Source: an uncultured Peptococcaceae bacterium
GTDB lineage: Bacteria; Bacillota; Dehalobacteriia; UBA4068; UBA4997
Direction: 5' to 3'
NCBI GenBank assembly: GCA_947626615.1
Contig: CANQSW010000008.1
Span: forward strand, 1 to 21,669
DNA: 21,669 nucleotides
Shown here: in pieces, positions 1-8,056 of the stretch
Numbering within the stretch: the first letter of the stretch is position 1
Layout: the number at the start of each line of letters is the position of its first letter
Made by a program: the position numbers and the translations under genes
The notes under the pieces: generated by a model
The model's input: only the letters and a program-made list of their open reading frames with translations
Told to the model about the DNA's origin: nothing
Database searches by the model: none

Positions 1-1
1 C

Positions 2-1966
2 CTCTGCATTTTGGCCGGTATCATCGTGCTGCACCACATCAGCGGCACGTTCGTGTTTGAAGAGCTGGTGGCGCAGGCCGCCGTTATCAAGGCCAGCCCG
101 CTTTATCCCGCCGTGGTGATCCTGCTGCTCATCGGCGCTTTTGCCAAGAGCGCGCAGGTGCCGCTGCATATCTGGCTGCCCACCGCTATGGAGGCGCCCA
201 CGCCGATCAGCTGCTATCTGCACTCCGCCACCATGGTGAAGGCGGGCATTTATCTGATCGCCCGCATGACGCCTGTTCTGGGCGGGACGGCGCTTTGGGG
301 CGGTATCGTTACGGTGGTCGGCCTGACCTCGCTGCTGTTCGGCTCGCTGATGGCTATACGCCAGTTCGATATGAAAGGCATTTTGGCTTATTCCACGATA
401 AGCCAGCTGGGCCTGATAATTTCTCTGTTCGGCTTCGGCACGGAGGCCGCTATTGCGGGCGGCCTGTTCCACCTGTTGAACCATTCCGCTTTTAAGGGCA
501 GTCTTTTCCTGATGACCGGCGTGGTGGATCACCAGACCGGCACGCGCGATACGCGCCTGCTGCACGGGCTGGCCAAGGTGATGCCGCTTTGCGCGTTGAT
601 CGCCTGCATCGGCAGCTTTTCCATGGCGGGTCTGCCGCCGTTTTCCGGCTTCCTCAGCAAGGAGATGTTTATGGAAGCGGCCCAGCAGGCGCATGCCTCC
701 AACCTGGCGTTTATGGGAGATCTGGCCTATCTGATACCGTTCGTGGCGGTGCTGGCCAGCATCTTCACCTTCGTTTATTCTATCGCGCTGTTCTTCAAGA
801 TCTTCTTCAACGGCGAGACGACCACGACCACGCCGAAGACCCCGCGCGAGGGCAGCCTGGGCATGTTGATTCCGGCGCTCTGCCTGGTCAGCCTGAACCT
901 GATCATCGCGCTGTTCCCGAACCTGACGGCGAAGCTGGTGCTAAAAGGCGCTATCCACGCCGTGACGCTGACGGATTTTCTGCCGCACATCGCGTTTTGG
1001 CACGGCGTAACGCCGGCGCTGATCATGACGCTGATCGTGGTGGGTATGGGTATCTTCGTCTATTGTCATTATGACTGGGTGAAGAACCTGTTCCTGTCCT
1101 ATTCCTGCCGTGTCGGCTCGGAGAAGTTCTATCAGAGCTTTTTGCACGGCTTCCCCGCGCTCACCGGCAAGCTGACCGATTTGCAGATAAACGGCCGTCT
1201 GAGCGATTACGTCGCGTTCACGCTGGTGGGCGCGCTGGTGCTGGTGCTGGGGCCGATGATCTATTTCAACGCCTGGAGCTATATTGATTTTTCCGATCTG
1301 GCCGCGGTCGACGTGCTGGAGATCGTGCTGGCGGTGGTCGCCGCTTCGGCCGCCGTTTTCGTCGCCACCACCAAGCGGCGCATCTGGGCTATTTTGGCGC
1401 TTTCCGTGGTGGGCTATTGCGTCTCGTTCTATTTCGTGCTGATGCGCGCGCCGGATCTGGCGCTGACCCAGCTTATGGTGGAGACTATCAGCACGGTGCT
1501 CTATCTGCTGGTGCTGTATAAGCTGCCTTATGGTATGCTTTCCAACAATCCGCCGATACCCAACGGCCGCCGCACGATCAACGTGCTGATCGGCTGTCTG
1601 GTGGGGCTGATGGGCTTCACGGTCTGTATGCTGGGGCAGGGCTGCAAATTCTTCGACAGCATCGCCTGGTATTATAACGAAAACGCTTTGAAGCTGGCCG
1701 GCGGCCACAACATCGTCAACGTCACGATCGTCGACTTCCGAGGCTTTGATACCATGGGCGAGATAACGGTGCTGAGTCTGGCCGCTATCGGCGTTTATAT
1801 CATGATCAAGCTTGGCCGCAACCATTTGTACGACCGCCACGGCGTGGAGCCGGAGGAGGAGCATAAGACGGAGTTCAACGACGCCGGCAACGATACCGTG
1901 GTCATCGAAACAGATCCTTACTTCCAGGACGACAATGACCTGAAGTTCCCGATAAGCCCGCTTTAA
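2..1966 (+). CDS. mnhA: Na+/H+ antiporter subunit A (MnhA/MrpA), 5'-truncated by window edge
   Basis: This is the large subunit of the Mrp cation/proton antiporter in the cytoplasmic membrane. The reading frame is open from the first codon in the window, so the true start lies upstream; about 654 residues are visible, against roughly 770-800 for full-length family members. The first half is the NuoL-like proton-translocating domain, with the typical stretches KSAQVPLHIWLPTAMEAPTP and GLFHLLNHSAFKGSLFL. The C-terminal third carries the subunit-A-specific segments PDLALTQLMVETISTVLYLL (DUF4040-like) and VDFRGFDTMGEITVL, then a charged cytoplasmic tail. The next gene, mnhB, follows after 49 nt, and the order A-B-C-D-E-F-G is the standard group-1 Mrp operon. 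Family assignment is firm; the N-terminus cannot be judged. Confidence 0.95.
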   Translation, partial: LCILAGIIVLHHISGTFVFEELVAQAAVIKASPLYPAVVILLLIGAFAKSAQVPLHIWLPTAMEAPTPISCYLHSATMVKAGIYLIARMTPVLGGTALWGGIVTVVGLTSLLFGSLMAIRQFDMKGILAYSTISQLGLIISLFGFGTEAAIAGGLFHLLNHSAFKGSLFLMTGVVDHQTGTRDTRLLHGLAKVMPLCALIACIGSFSMAGLPPFSGFLSKEMFMEAAQQAHASNLAFMGDLAYLIPFVAVLASIFTFVYSIALFFKIFFNGETTTTTPKTPREGSLGMLIPALCLVSLNLIIALFPNLTAKLVLKGAIHAVTLTDFLPHIAFWHGVTPALIMTLIVVGMGIFVYCHYDWVKNLFLSYSCRVGSEKFYQSFLHGFPALTGKLTDLQINGRLSDYVAFTLVGALVLVLGPMIYFNAWSYIDFSDLAAVDVLEIVLAVVAASAAVFVATTKRRIWAILALSVVGYCVSFYFVLMRAPDLALTQLMVETISTVLYLLVLYKLPYGMLSNNPPIPNGRRTINVLIGCLVGLMGFTVCMLGQGCKFFDSIAWYYNENALKLAGGHNIVNVTIVDFRGFDTMGEITVLSLAAIGVYIMIKLGRNHLYDRHGVEPEEEHKTEFNDAGNDTVVIETDPYFQDDNDLKFPISPL

Positions 1967-2015
1967 GCGCGCGGGAGCTTGAGAGTTGGTTAAGCGTTGA
2001 GAGGGAGCAATCACT

Positions 2016-2564
2016 ATGGACAACAAAAACGTAAACGTGCCGAATCCGCTGGGGCAAATGGCCTCCGAAGCGGAAAAACGCGAGGTGCGAATACAGAGCA
2101 GCAAAGTCATCGAGGCCGTGGAGAACAACTACGAGCCGAAACGCGGCGGTATCAACAATATTCTGCTGAAGACCGCTTCGATGATACTGATCTGCTTTAT
2201 CATATTGACCAGCCTGTATATCCTGGTGGCGGGGCATAACGCGCCGGGCGGCGGTTTTATCGCCGGGCTGATGGTATCGGGCGGCGCGGTGCTGCTGTAT
2301 CTTTGCTTCGGCAAGCCGTTTTCCAGCGGGCTTAGGGTGAACCTGCGGCTGCTGCTGCCGCTGGGGCTTAGCTGCGCGCTCGGCACGGGTATGGCGGGCT
2401 GCATCTTTGGCAAGCCGTTTCTGACGCACGCCTTCGGCCATGTGGCGCTGCCGTTTTTCGGCGATTGGGAGCTTACCTCCGCTTCGGTGTTCGATTTCGG
2501 CGTTTTTCTGGTGGTCATCGGCACTTGTCTCAGCATTATCATGAACATCGGCGAGAACAAATGA
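2016..2564 (+). CDS. mnhB: Na+/H+ antiporter subunit B (MnhB/MrpB)
   Basis: A small integral membrane subunit of the Mrp antiporter, 182 residues. Roughly the first 50 residues are a hydrophilic extension rich in Asn, Glu and Arg, a little longer than in many MrpB proteins. Then come about four hydrophobic segments and the diagnostic GHNAPGGGFIAGL motif of the MnhB domain. The ATG is preceded by GAGAGGGAGC at a usable spacing. A later in-frame start nearer the membrane domain is possible, because the extension is poorly conserved in the family. Co-transcription with mnhA and mnhC is inferred from 49-nt and 31-nt gaps with no terminator. Confidence 0.93.
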   Translation: MDNKNVNVPNPLGQMASEAEKREVRIQSSKVIEAVENNYEPKRGGINNILLKTASMILICFIILTSLYILVAGHNAPGGGFIAGLMVSGGAVLLYLCFGKPFSSGLRVNLRLLLPLGLSCALGTGMAGCIFGKPFLTHAFGHVALPFFGDWELTSASVFDFGVFLVVIGTCLSIIMNIGENK

Positions 2565-2595
2565 ACCCCGGCGGGGCGATGAGAGGTTTTGGGTT

Positions 2596-2946
2596 ATGGA
2601 ACTGTTGATTTCGATTCTGGTCGGCATTCTGTTCGCCGTCGGCGTTTACATGATGCTGAGCCATAAACTGCTGAAGATCATCATCGGCACGGCGTTCCTC
2701 TCGCACGGCACGCTGCTGATGCTGATGACGGTGGGCAAGCTGAAGCGGGGCGCCGCGCCGATCATCGTGGACGGCGTGGAGAACGCGGCCTACGTCGACC
2801 CTATCCCGCAGGCGCTGATTTTGACGGCTATCGTTATCGGGTTTGCCACCACGGCGTTTTCGCTGGTGCTGGCCTATCGCTGCTATCAGGAGCTGGGCAC
2901 CGATGAGACGGAGCAGATGAGGGGGGATTTCACCGATGAGCACTAA
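2596..2946 (+). CDS. mnhC: Na+/H+ antiporter subunit C (MnhC/MrpC)
   Basis: A NuoK-like membrane subunit of the Mrp antiporter, 116 residues, the normal family size. Three transmembrane helices are apparent: a first helix with GILFAVGVYMML, a second with IIIGTAFLSHGTLLMLM, and a third with PQALILTAIVIGFATTAFSL. The YVDPIPQALILTAIVI segment is typical of MrpC/NuoK proteins. The last 11 nt overlap the start of mnhD, which suggests translational coupling and equal stoichiometry. Nothing in the sequence departs from the family. Confidence 0.94.
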   Translation: MELLISILVGILFAVGVYMMLSHKLLKIIIGTAFLSHGTLLMLMTVGKLKRGAAPIIVDGVENAAYVDPIPQALILTAIVIGFATTAFSLVLAYRCYQELGTDETEQMRGDFTDEH

Positions 2947-4444
2947 TCTGATCGTTCTGCCTATCGTTATCCCCATGTTCACGGCTATCGTGTGTATGTT
3001 CCTGCACGGGCATGATATCCGCCTGCAGCGGGTGGCGGCGGCGCTTTCCGCCGCGGCCTCTATCGTGGTGGGGCTGATCATTTTCAGCCGGGTGCTGCCC
3101 GGCGACACGGTGCTGGTGTTCACGGCCAGCGGCTGGGCCGCGCCTTTTGGCATCGTGCTGGCGGTGGATATGTTCTCGGCCATTATGGTGCTGATGGCCA
3201 ACGTCGTTTCGGCGGCCTGCCTGTATCTGGCGTTCACCTCGCTGGACAGCGACCGTGAGGAGAACTACTTCTATCCCGTCTGGTTCGCGATTATGATGGG
3301 TATCAGCGGTTCGTTCGTCACGGGCGATATCTTCAACCTCTACGTTATGTTTGAGATCATGCTGATGGCCAGCTACGTGCTTTCCGTTATCGGCTGCACG
3401 CCCGGCCAGCTGCGCGAATCCTTCAAATATCTGATGATCAACATCATCTCCTCCACCATTTTCGTGGTGGCGCTGGCCCTGCTCTACGGCATGATGGGCA
3501 CGCTGAATATGGCCGACCTTTCGCAGAAGATCGCCCAGGTGGAGGATCAGAGCCTGATAACCGTCTGTTCGATGATCTTCTTCGTGGTGTTCGGCTTAAA
3601 GGGCGCGGTGTTCCCGCTGTATTTCTGGCTGCCGCGCACCTACGTCGAGCCGCCCGCGCCGATATCGGCCCTGTTCGGCGGCGTGCTGACCAAGGTCGGC
3701 GTTTACGCGATGATCCGCGTGTTCACGCTGCTTTTTGTGGGCGACGTGGGCTTCACGCACAACATCATATTGATCGTGGCGGCGCTCACCATGCTGCTCG
3801 GCGTGTTCGGCGCCATTGCCCAAATGGATTTCAAGCGTATCCTTTCCATTCATATCATCAGCCAGGTCGGCTATATGATCATGGGCCTGGGGCTTTATAC
3901 GCCGTGGGGCCTGGCCGGCTCTATCCTGCACATCGCGCATAACATGGTGGTGAAATCCAGCCTGTTCCTGTTCGAGGGCGTGACGGAGGCCATAACCGGC
4001 ACCGGCAAGCTGAAAGAAATGGGCGGTATGCTGAATAAATTCCCGCTGCTGGGCTGGGGCTTCTTTGTGGCGGCCATGTCTTTGGCCGGCGTGCCGCCGC
4101 TTTCCGGCTTCTTCAGCAAATTCGCGCTGATGTCGGCCGCGGTGGATATCGACAACTATTGGATCATGGCGGTGGCGCTGATCACCGGCTTCTTCACGCT
4201 GTTCTCCATGAGCAAGATATTCTTCTACGTGTTCTGGGGCGAAGAAAAGCCGCTGCCTGAAGGCGCGGGCGAGGTGAAGTGGCGGCGTATGCTGCCCTGC
4301 TGCTTCGTGCTGGTGCTGATCAGCATCGGCATGGGTCTGGCGGCCGAGCCGATGTTCAACGTGGCTATGGCGGCGGCCAACCAGCTGATGGATCCTGAGC
4401 TTTACATCAACTCAGTTATGGCCGTGCCTGGCGTGCGCGGTTGA
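2936..4444 (+). CDS. mnhD: Na+/H+ antiporter subunit D (MnhD/MrpD)
   Basis: The second large NuoL/M/N-like antiporter subunit, 502 residues, full length for MrpD. It has about 14 predicted transmembrane helices. Recognisable proton-antiporter stretches are GDIFNLYVMFEIMLMASYVL (with the conserved membrane Glu), GLKGAVFPLYFWLPRTYVEP (conserved Lys) and MDFKRILSIHIISQVGYMIM. SLAGVPPLSGFFSKFALM is the usual NuoM/MrpD-type signature. The start ATG lies inside the end of mnhC, with a purine-rich AGGGGGG ribosome binding site 9 nt upstream. Its end is followed 20 nt later by the preferred mnhE start. Function is established for the family; the transported ion (Na+, K+ or Li+) cannot be read from sequence. 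Confidence 0.95.
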   Translation: MSTNLIVLPIVIPMFTAIVCMFLHGHDIRLQRVAAALSAAASIVVGLIIFSRVLPGDTVLVFTASGWAAPFGIVLAVDMFSAIMVLMANVVSAACLYLAFTSLDSDREENYFYPVWFAIMMGISGSFVTGDIFNLYVMFEIMLMASYVLSVIGCTPGQLRESFKYLMINIISSTIFVVALALLYGMMGTLNMADLSQKIAQVEDQSLITVCSMIFFVVFGLKGAVFPLYFWLPRTYVEPPAPISALFGGVLTKVGVYAMIRVFTLLFVGDVGFTHNIILIVAALTMLLGVFGAIAQMDFKRILSIHIISQVGYMIMGLGLYTPWGLAGSILHIAHNMVVKSSLFLFEGVTEAITGTGKLKEMGGMLNKFPLLGWGFFVAAMSLAGVPPLSGFFSKFALMSAAVDIDNYWIMAVALITGFFTLFSMSKIFFYVFWGEEKPLPEGAGEVKWRRMLPCCFVLVLISIGMGLAAEPMFNVAMAAANQLMDPELYINSVMAVPGVRG

Positions 4445-4464
4445 GCGGGGAGGGAGGCAAAGCT

Positions 4465-4950
4465 ATGCTGGTAATAATCCTGTTAACGTTGCTGCTGGCC
4501 TGCGTATGGGTGGGCCTGACCGGCGAATTCAGCGTCGCCACCTTTGTGGTGGGCCTGCTGCTCGGCTTTATCATTATCCGTATGTTCGGCGAGCGGACGC
4601 TTAAAGTGCTGAACCTGAACATTCGCCATATCCTGCCGCTGATCGAGCTGGTGTTCATCTTTCTCTACGAGCTGCTGATAGCCAACCTGACGGTGCTGGC
4701 GAAGGTGTTCTCGCCCAAGCTCAACATCAAGCCCGGCATCATCAAAGTGCCGGTGGAGGTGGAAGGGCCGTTCTGGATCACCACGCTGGCCAACATGATC
4801 ACGCTGACCCCCGGCACCCTGACCGTGGAGGTCTCGCCGGATAACAAGTATTTCTACGTGCATTGTCTGAACATCGACAACGAGGACAGCATCGTATCCG
4901 ATATCAAAGACACCTTTGAAAAGAAGATACAGGAGGTGTATCGGCCGTGA
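4465..4950 (+). CDS. mnhE: Na+/H+ antiporter subunit E (MnhE/MrpE)
   Basis: Mrp subunit E, 161 residues from the preferred ATG. The frame is open from a TTG at 4441, but GGGAGG sits about 7 nt before the ATG at 4465 and the protein then begins directly with the first membrane helix (MLVIILLTLLLACVWVGL), so the ATG is chosen. An N-terminal two-helix region is followed by a cytoplasmic domain that contains the family motif ITLTPGTLTVEVSPD. The stop codon overlaps the GTG start of mnhF as GTGA, another sign of translational coupling in the operon. Confidence 0.93.
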   Translation: MLVIILLTLLLACVWVGLTGEFSVATFVVGLLLGFIIIRMFGERTLKVLNLNIRHILPLIELVFIFLYELLIANLTVLAKVFSPKLNIKPGIIKVPVEVEGPFWITTLANMITLTPGTLTVEVSPDNKYFYVHCLNIDNEDSIVSDIKDTFEKKIQEVYRP

Positions 4951-5450
4951 GTATCATGGAGAGCCTGTTCGGCGAGGCGGCGGACAATCAGTTCCTGCAA
5001 AACCTGCACGTTCTGCCGGTTTTTCTGGATATCGCCATGGTGATCTGCTGTTTTAATCTGCTGTGCTATCTTTACCGCGTGGTGAAAGGCCCGGCGCTGG
5101 CCGACCGCGCCGTGGCGATGGATTCGTGCGGCGTCACGGTGATGAGCCTGATCGTCATCTATTCGATCCGCCAGGGGACGAATCTTTATATGTCCTGCGC
5201 GCTGGTCATCGCTATTTTGGGCTTCATCGGCATGGTGGGCTTAAGCAAATATATCCAGAGCGGCAATATCGTGGATACCGGCAACATCGTGCTGAACCTG
5301 GAAGAAGCCGAATATCTGAAGGATAAGGAAAACGCCGAGGCCGGCGAAGAGCTGCAGCGCAAGGCCGAGGAAGCCCGCCAGAAAACGGCGGAGAACATCG
5401 TGGACGTGGTCAAGCGGCAGCAGAACCAGCAGGATCGCGACAACAACTGA
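4947..5450 (+). CDS. mnhF: Na+/H+ antiporter subunit F (MnhF/MrpF) with long charged C-terminal tail
   Basis: Mrp subunit F. Residues about 25-105 form the three-helix MrpF domain, with the recognisable VVKGPALADRAVAMDS loop and a last helix ending in VGLSKYIQSGN. The start is GTG at 4947, because AGGAGG lies 10 nt upstream; an in-frame ATG at 4956 would be too far from it. At 167 residues the protein is clearly longer than the usual 85-100. The excess is a C-terminal tail of about 60 residues that is rich in Glu, Lys, Gln and Arg and reads as a coiled coil or disordered charged helix. Nothing suggests the tail is a separate gene. Confidence 0.92.
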   Translation: MSIMESLFGEAADNQFLQNLHVLPVFLDIAMVICCFNLLCYLYRVVKGPALADRAVAMDSCGVTVMSLIVIYSIRQGTNLYMSCALVIAILGFIGMVGLSKYIQSGNIVDTGNIVLNLEEAEYLKDKENAEAGEELQRKAEEARQKTAENIVDVVKRQQNQQDRDNN

Positions 5451-5465
5451 GGGAGGGGAGAGCAA

Positions 5466-5834
5466 ATGTCTTTGTTCATTGAAATAATCGTTTCTCTGCT
5501 GCTCCTTTTCGGCGCGATCTTCCTCTTGGGCGGCGCGGTCGGCATAATCCGCTTCCCCGACACCTATTGCCGTATGCACGCGCTGGGCAAGGGGACGACC
5601 ATGGGCATTATCTGTTTTATGCTGGCGATCACCATTTACTTCGTCTGGTCCGGCATCGGGCTTTGTATGCAGAGCATACTTTCGCTGGTGTTTATCGCCG
5701 TTTCCGCCCCCATTGGCTCGCACATGATCGCCAAGGCCGCCTATCATTATGGTATTCCGCTGTGGAAGGGGTCTGTGCGAGATGATTTGAAGGAGGATTG
5801 TGAGTTTATTCGCGAGGATAACGCCGATTTCTAA
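5466..5834 (+). CDS. mnhG: Na+/H+ antiporter subunit G (MnhG/MrpG)
   Basis: The last subunit of the Mrp operon, 122 residues. Three hydrophobic helices carry the family-typical sequence GIIRFPDTYCRMHALGKGTT in the loop after helix 1, followed by SAPIGSHMIAKAAYHYG. A GGGAGGGGA ribosome binding site lies about 6 nt before the ATG. The C-terminus ends in a short acidic hydrophilic tail. The gene is followed 2 nt after its TAA stop by the start of the palindromic repeat block described separately, so the operon's 3' untranslated region must contain that repeat. Confidence 0.94.
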   Translation: MSLFIEIIVSLLLLFGAIFLLGGAVGIIRFPDTYCRMHALGKGTTMGIICFMLAITIYFVWSGIGLCMQSILSLVFIAVSAPIGSHMIAKAAYHYGIPLWKGSVRDDLKEDCEFIREDNADF

Positions 5835-6000
5835 AGCCAGAAGCGACCATAGCCCGCCATCTTTGGGCTTGTTGTCTGCTTGGCTTGGTCGGCGTACGCA
5901 AAGTACGCCTTCCGCGCCGCGCAGCCGTACGCGCCCAAATCTGACGCACTCTGGCGCTTCTGGAGGGTTACGGATAAGCGGCTTGCCTTCCGCGCCGCGC

Positions 6001-6073
6001 AGCCGAGCGCCCAAGAAACCGAGCCGCAGGCGACGGTTGATTGGAAACGCGAGGGGTACCCGCAAGGGTATTG
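6001..6073 (+). other. RNA-like structured module, copy 1
   Basis: The helix reads CCAA-ga-AACC-ga-GCC-gca-GGC-gac-GGTT-ga-TTGG: three stacked helices separated by a tandem G-A / G-A internal loop and a 2x3 internal loop, capped by a triloop. A second hairpin follows, TACCC-gcaa-GGGTA, with a GNRA tetraloop. An almost identical copy is at 8999-9068. The strand given is the one on which the G-A and GNRA features appear; expression has not been shown. Confidence 0.6.
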
Positions 6074-6095
6074 GATAATAGCCCCCCCATGCGAT

Positions 6096-6201
6096 AGCCG
6101 CCCAAGAACGCGAGCCATAGGCGAAGCGTGCAGCCGAGCGCCCAAGAGTGCAAGCCGCAGGCGTAGCGCGATTGGAATCGCGAGGAGTACCCGAATGGGT
6201 A
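6096..6201 (+). other. RNA-like structured module, copies 2 (partial) and 3
   Basis: Copy 2 (6101-6129) keeps CCAA-ga-ACGC-ga-GCC-ata-GGC-gaa-GCGT but lacks the closing TTGG. Copy 3 (6131-6201) reads CCAA-ga-GTGC-aa-GCC-gca-GGC-gta-GCGC-ga-TTGG, followed by TACCC-gaat-GGGTA. Compared with copy 1, the 4-bp middle helix has changed on both sides so that pairing is kept (AACC/GGTT, ACGC/GCGT, GTGC/GCGC with one G-T pair). These are compensatory changes visible directly in the sequence. Confidence 0.6.
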
Positions 6202-6259
6202 ATGGTTGCGGCGAACCGCAAGCACTCTGGCGCTTCTAGAGTTTGCGGTTTTTGACCAT

Positions 6260-6304
6260 AGCACGCCATTCTGGGCTTTTGCCTGCCCCGGACGGCGTGC
6301 TTTT
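6260..6304 (+). terminator. Probable terminator of the mnh operon
   Basis: AGCACGCC pairs with GGCGTGCT, with an inner GGGC/GCCC pairing, and TTTT follows on the + strand. It lies after repeat block A and before the convergent peptidase terminator. The left half resembles the start of the repeat palindrome (GACCATAGC-CGCCAT), so it may be a diverged repeat end acting as terminator. Confidence 0.5.
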
Positions 6305-6365
6305 AGTTTGCCTCTCACGTCGCGCGAGGAGTAGCCGCCGGGTATTATTTGCCCTGCTTTTTGCG

Positions 6366-6408
6366 TAAAAAACCGGAGCGGCAGGGGCAAAAGCCTTGTC
6401 GCTCCGGT
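6366..6408 (-). terminator. Rho-independent terminator of the M23 peptidase gene
   Basis: On the minus strand, ACCGGAGCG pairs with CGCTCCGGT around a loop that itself folds, and a run of six T follows. It starts 5 nt downstream of the peptidase stop codon. Confidence 0.85.
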
Positions 6409-6412
6409 AAAT

Positions 6413-7102
6413 TTATACTGCCAAGTCGCTGAAATACGCGTTGGGGTTCAGATAAACGCCGTCCTTTTTCAGCTCCAGGTGCAGGTGAGGGCCGGTGGCG
6501 TTGCCGGTCGAGCCGACCAGCGCGATCTTCTGCCCCTGCTTCACCGTGTCGCCGGCCTTTACCAGTACCCGACTGCAATGCCCGTACAGCGTTTGCCAGC
6601 CGTTGCCGTGGTCGATCACCACCGCGTTGCCGTAGACGCTGTTTTTCCAGCCGGCCTCCAGCACCGTGCCGCCATGCGCCGCGCGTATCTGGCTGCCGGC
6701 CTCGGCCGCGATATCCAGCCCGTGGTGGTGGCCGCTGCTGCGTGCGCTGGCGAAAGCCGAGGTCAGCACGCCTTGCAACGGCGCCTGCCAGATCTTGCCG
6801 CCGCTGCCGCCCTCCCTTAGCGCCGCGCCGAAAGCGCCGCGCGATGCCAAAGATAGCGGCGGGTCTACCGGCAGCAGCAGCTTCTCGCCGCCACGGCAGC
6901 AATAGCCGGGCGAGAGGTCGTTCAGCGCCGCCAGCAGCTCGGCCTCATAGCCGATACGGCGGCCGATCATGGCAAAATTATCGCCGGGCCGCGCCAGATA
7001 AAGCCGCGTGCCGTCTGCCGAGCCGGCCTGCGCCACGCCGCAGTGAGCGCAGAAAAGCAGCCCCAGGCCAAACGTCGCTGCGGCCAGAAATTTGCTGTGC
7101 AA
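6413..7102 (-). CDS. Secreted LysM-like / M23 family metallopeptidase
   Basis: A predicted cell-wall endopeptidase of the M23 (LytM/NlpD) type, 229 residues, acting outside the cytoplasmic membrane. Residues 1-26 look like a signal peptide with a hydrophobic core and an AQA-G cleavage region. Residues about 34-78 resemble a LysM domain (YLARPGDNFAMIGRRIGYEA). The M23 domain spans roughly 104-225 with the zinc-ligand motifs HxxxD (H126, D130) and HLH (H206, H208), plus H175 in LYGHC, so the metal site appears intact and the enzyme is probably active rather than an NlpD/EnvC-like activator. The start is a TTG preceded by AAAGGGTGA; no better ATG is available in frame. It is monocistronic, divergent from lgt and convergent with mnhG. 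Confidence 0.88.
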   Translation of the reverse strand: MHSKFLAAATFGLGLLFCAHCGVAQAGSADGTRLYLARPGDNFAMIGRRIGYEAELLAALNDLSPGYCCRGGEKLLLPVDPPLSLASRGAFGAALREGGSGGKIWQAPLQGVLTSAFASARSSGHHHGLDIAAEAGSQIRAAHGGTVLEAGWKNSVYGNAVVIDHGNGWQTLYGHCSRVLVKAGDTVKQGQKIALVGSTGNATGPHLHLELKKDGVYLNPNAYFSDLAV

Positions 7103-7261
7103 AATATCACCCTTTCCTGTCGAAGCGGACTCTTTGCTAATATATATACCCCAAACGGCAAATATTATCCGCGGACGGCGGCAAATGGCTGGATTTTTGT
7201 GCCGCCGTGTGTTATGATAAATAAAATAGTTGTAAAAGCAGTTTTTCTAAGGAGAGCAGAT

Positions 7262-8035
7262 ATGTCGCCGATCGCGTTTACAATCGGGCCTTTTACGGTG
7301 CGCTGGTACGGCATACTTATCGTCACGGGGATCGTCGTGGCGATCCTGCTGTGCCGGTATCTGGCGGCCAAAAAAAAGTTGAGTTTTGACGATATCATGG
7401 ACTATGCGCTGGTGGTGGTGCCGCTTGGCATCGTCTGTGCCCGCGCCTATTACGTACTGTTCCGCTGGTCGTATTATGCCGCCAATCCCGGCGAGATCAT
7501 CGCGATCTGGCACGGCGGGCTGGCCGTGCATGGCGCGATACTCGGCGGTATGCTGGGGCTTTGGCTGATGGCACGGCACAAGGGTCAATCCTTCCGCCAG
7601 TGGGGCGATATCGTCGTGCCGGGGCTGATCCTGGCGCAGGCTATCGGCCGCTGGGGCAATTACTTCAACCAGGAGGCCTACGGCTACGAGACCGATCTGC
7701 CTTGGGCGATGTTCATCGACGGCGCTTACCGTCACCCCACGTTTCTATACGAGAGTATTTGGGATCTCTGCGGCTGCCTGCTGCTGCTGGCGCTGTGGCA
7801 TTGGTGGAAGACGCGCCGCACGGGCGATATCGCGGCCTGCTATCTGATCTATTATTCCGTCGGCCGGTTCATCATCGAGCATTTCCGTACGGACAGCCTC
7901 ATGCTGGGGCCGCTCCGTATGGCGCAGGTCATCGGCATCGTGGGCATTTTGTTCGGTTTGCTGCTGTTTTGGGTGGATCGCGCCTATCCCTGGCACGAGA
8001 CGATGTTTGCGCCGAGCCGCGGGCGGCGGCGTTAG
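7262..8035 (+). CDS. lgt: Prolipoprotein diacylglyceryl transferase (Lgt)
   Basis: Transfers a diacylglyceryl group from phosphatidylglycerol to the lipobox cysteine of prelipoproteins in the cytoplasmic membrane. It has 257 residues with about seven membrane helices. The family signature is present as GRWGNYFNQEAYG (R130, E138), with WHGGLAVHG around H90 and HPTFLYE at 158-164, all intact. The frame extends upstream to 7043, but the ATG at 7262 has AAGGAG 9 nt upstream and gives the normal N-terminus, so it is chosen. The downstream SDR gene begins 21 nt after the stop, suggesting a two-gene transcript that ends in repeat block B. Confidence 0.95.
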   Translation: MSPIAFTIGPFTVRWYGILIVTGIVVAILLCRYLAAKKKLSFDDIMDYALVVVPLGIVCARAYYVLFRWSYYAANPGEIIAIWHGGLAVHGAILGGMLGLWLMARHKGQSFRQWGDIVVPGLILAQAIGRWGNYFNQEAYGYETDLPWAMFIDGAYRHPTFLYESIWDLCGCLLLLALWHWWKTRRTGDIAACYLIYYSVGRFIIEHFRTDSLMLGPLRMAQVIGIVGILFGLLLFWVDRAYPWHETMFAPSRGRRR

Positions 8036-8056
8036 ACGCATTTGGGGGTGGCTTTT

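Larger units (their letters stand above)
5837..6246. repeat. Structured intergenic repeat block A (after mnhG)
   Basis: This is a non-coding mosaic repeat, not a gene: short open frames on both strands here are low-complexity by-products. It begins with a 127-bp imperfect palindrome (5837-5963) whose outer arms are CCAGAAGCG and CGCTTCTGG. Nested inside it are GGCGTAC and GTACGCC around a 5-nt loop, and CTTTGGGC with GCCCAAAT. Two full and one partial copy of a second structured module follow, and the block closes with a near copy of the palindrome end (GGCGCTTCTAGAG). The same pieces recur at 8788-9297. The block lies between the convergent genes mnhG (+) and the M23 peptidase (-). Confidence 0.85.

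Noticed and set aside
941..2128. A 395-codon open frame on the minus strand
   Set aside because: It is antisense to mnhA, and the GC-rich codon bias of mnhA suppresses stops in that frame. The predicted product is low-complexity and rich in His and Gln.
5800..6390. Several overlapping open frames on both strands after mnhG
   Set aside because: They lie wholly inside repeat block A, recur as similar peptides in block B, and have no ribosome binding site. They are translations of palindromic repeats.
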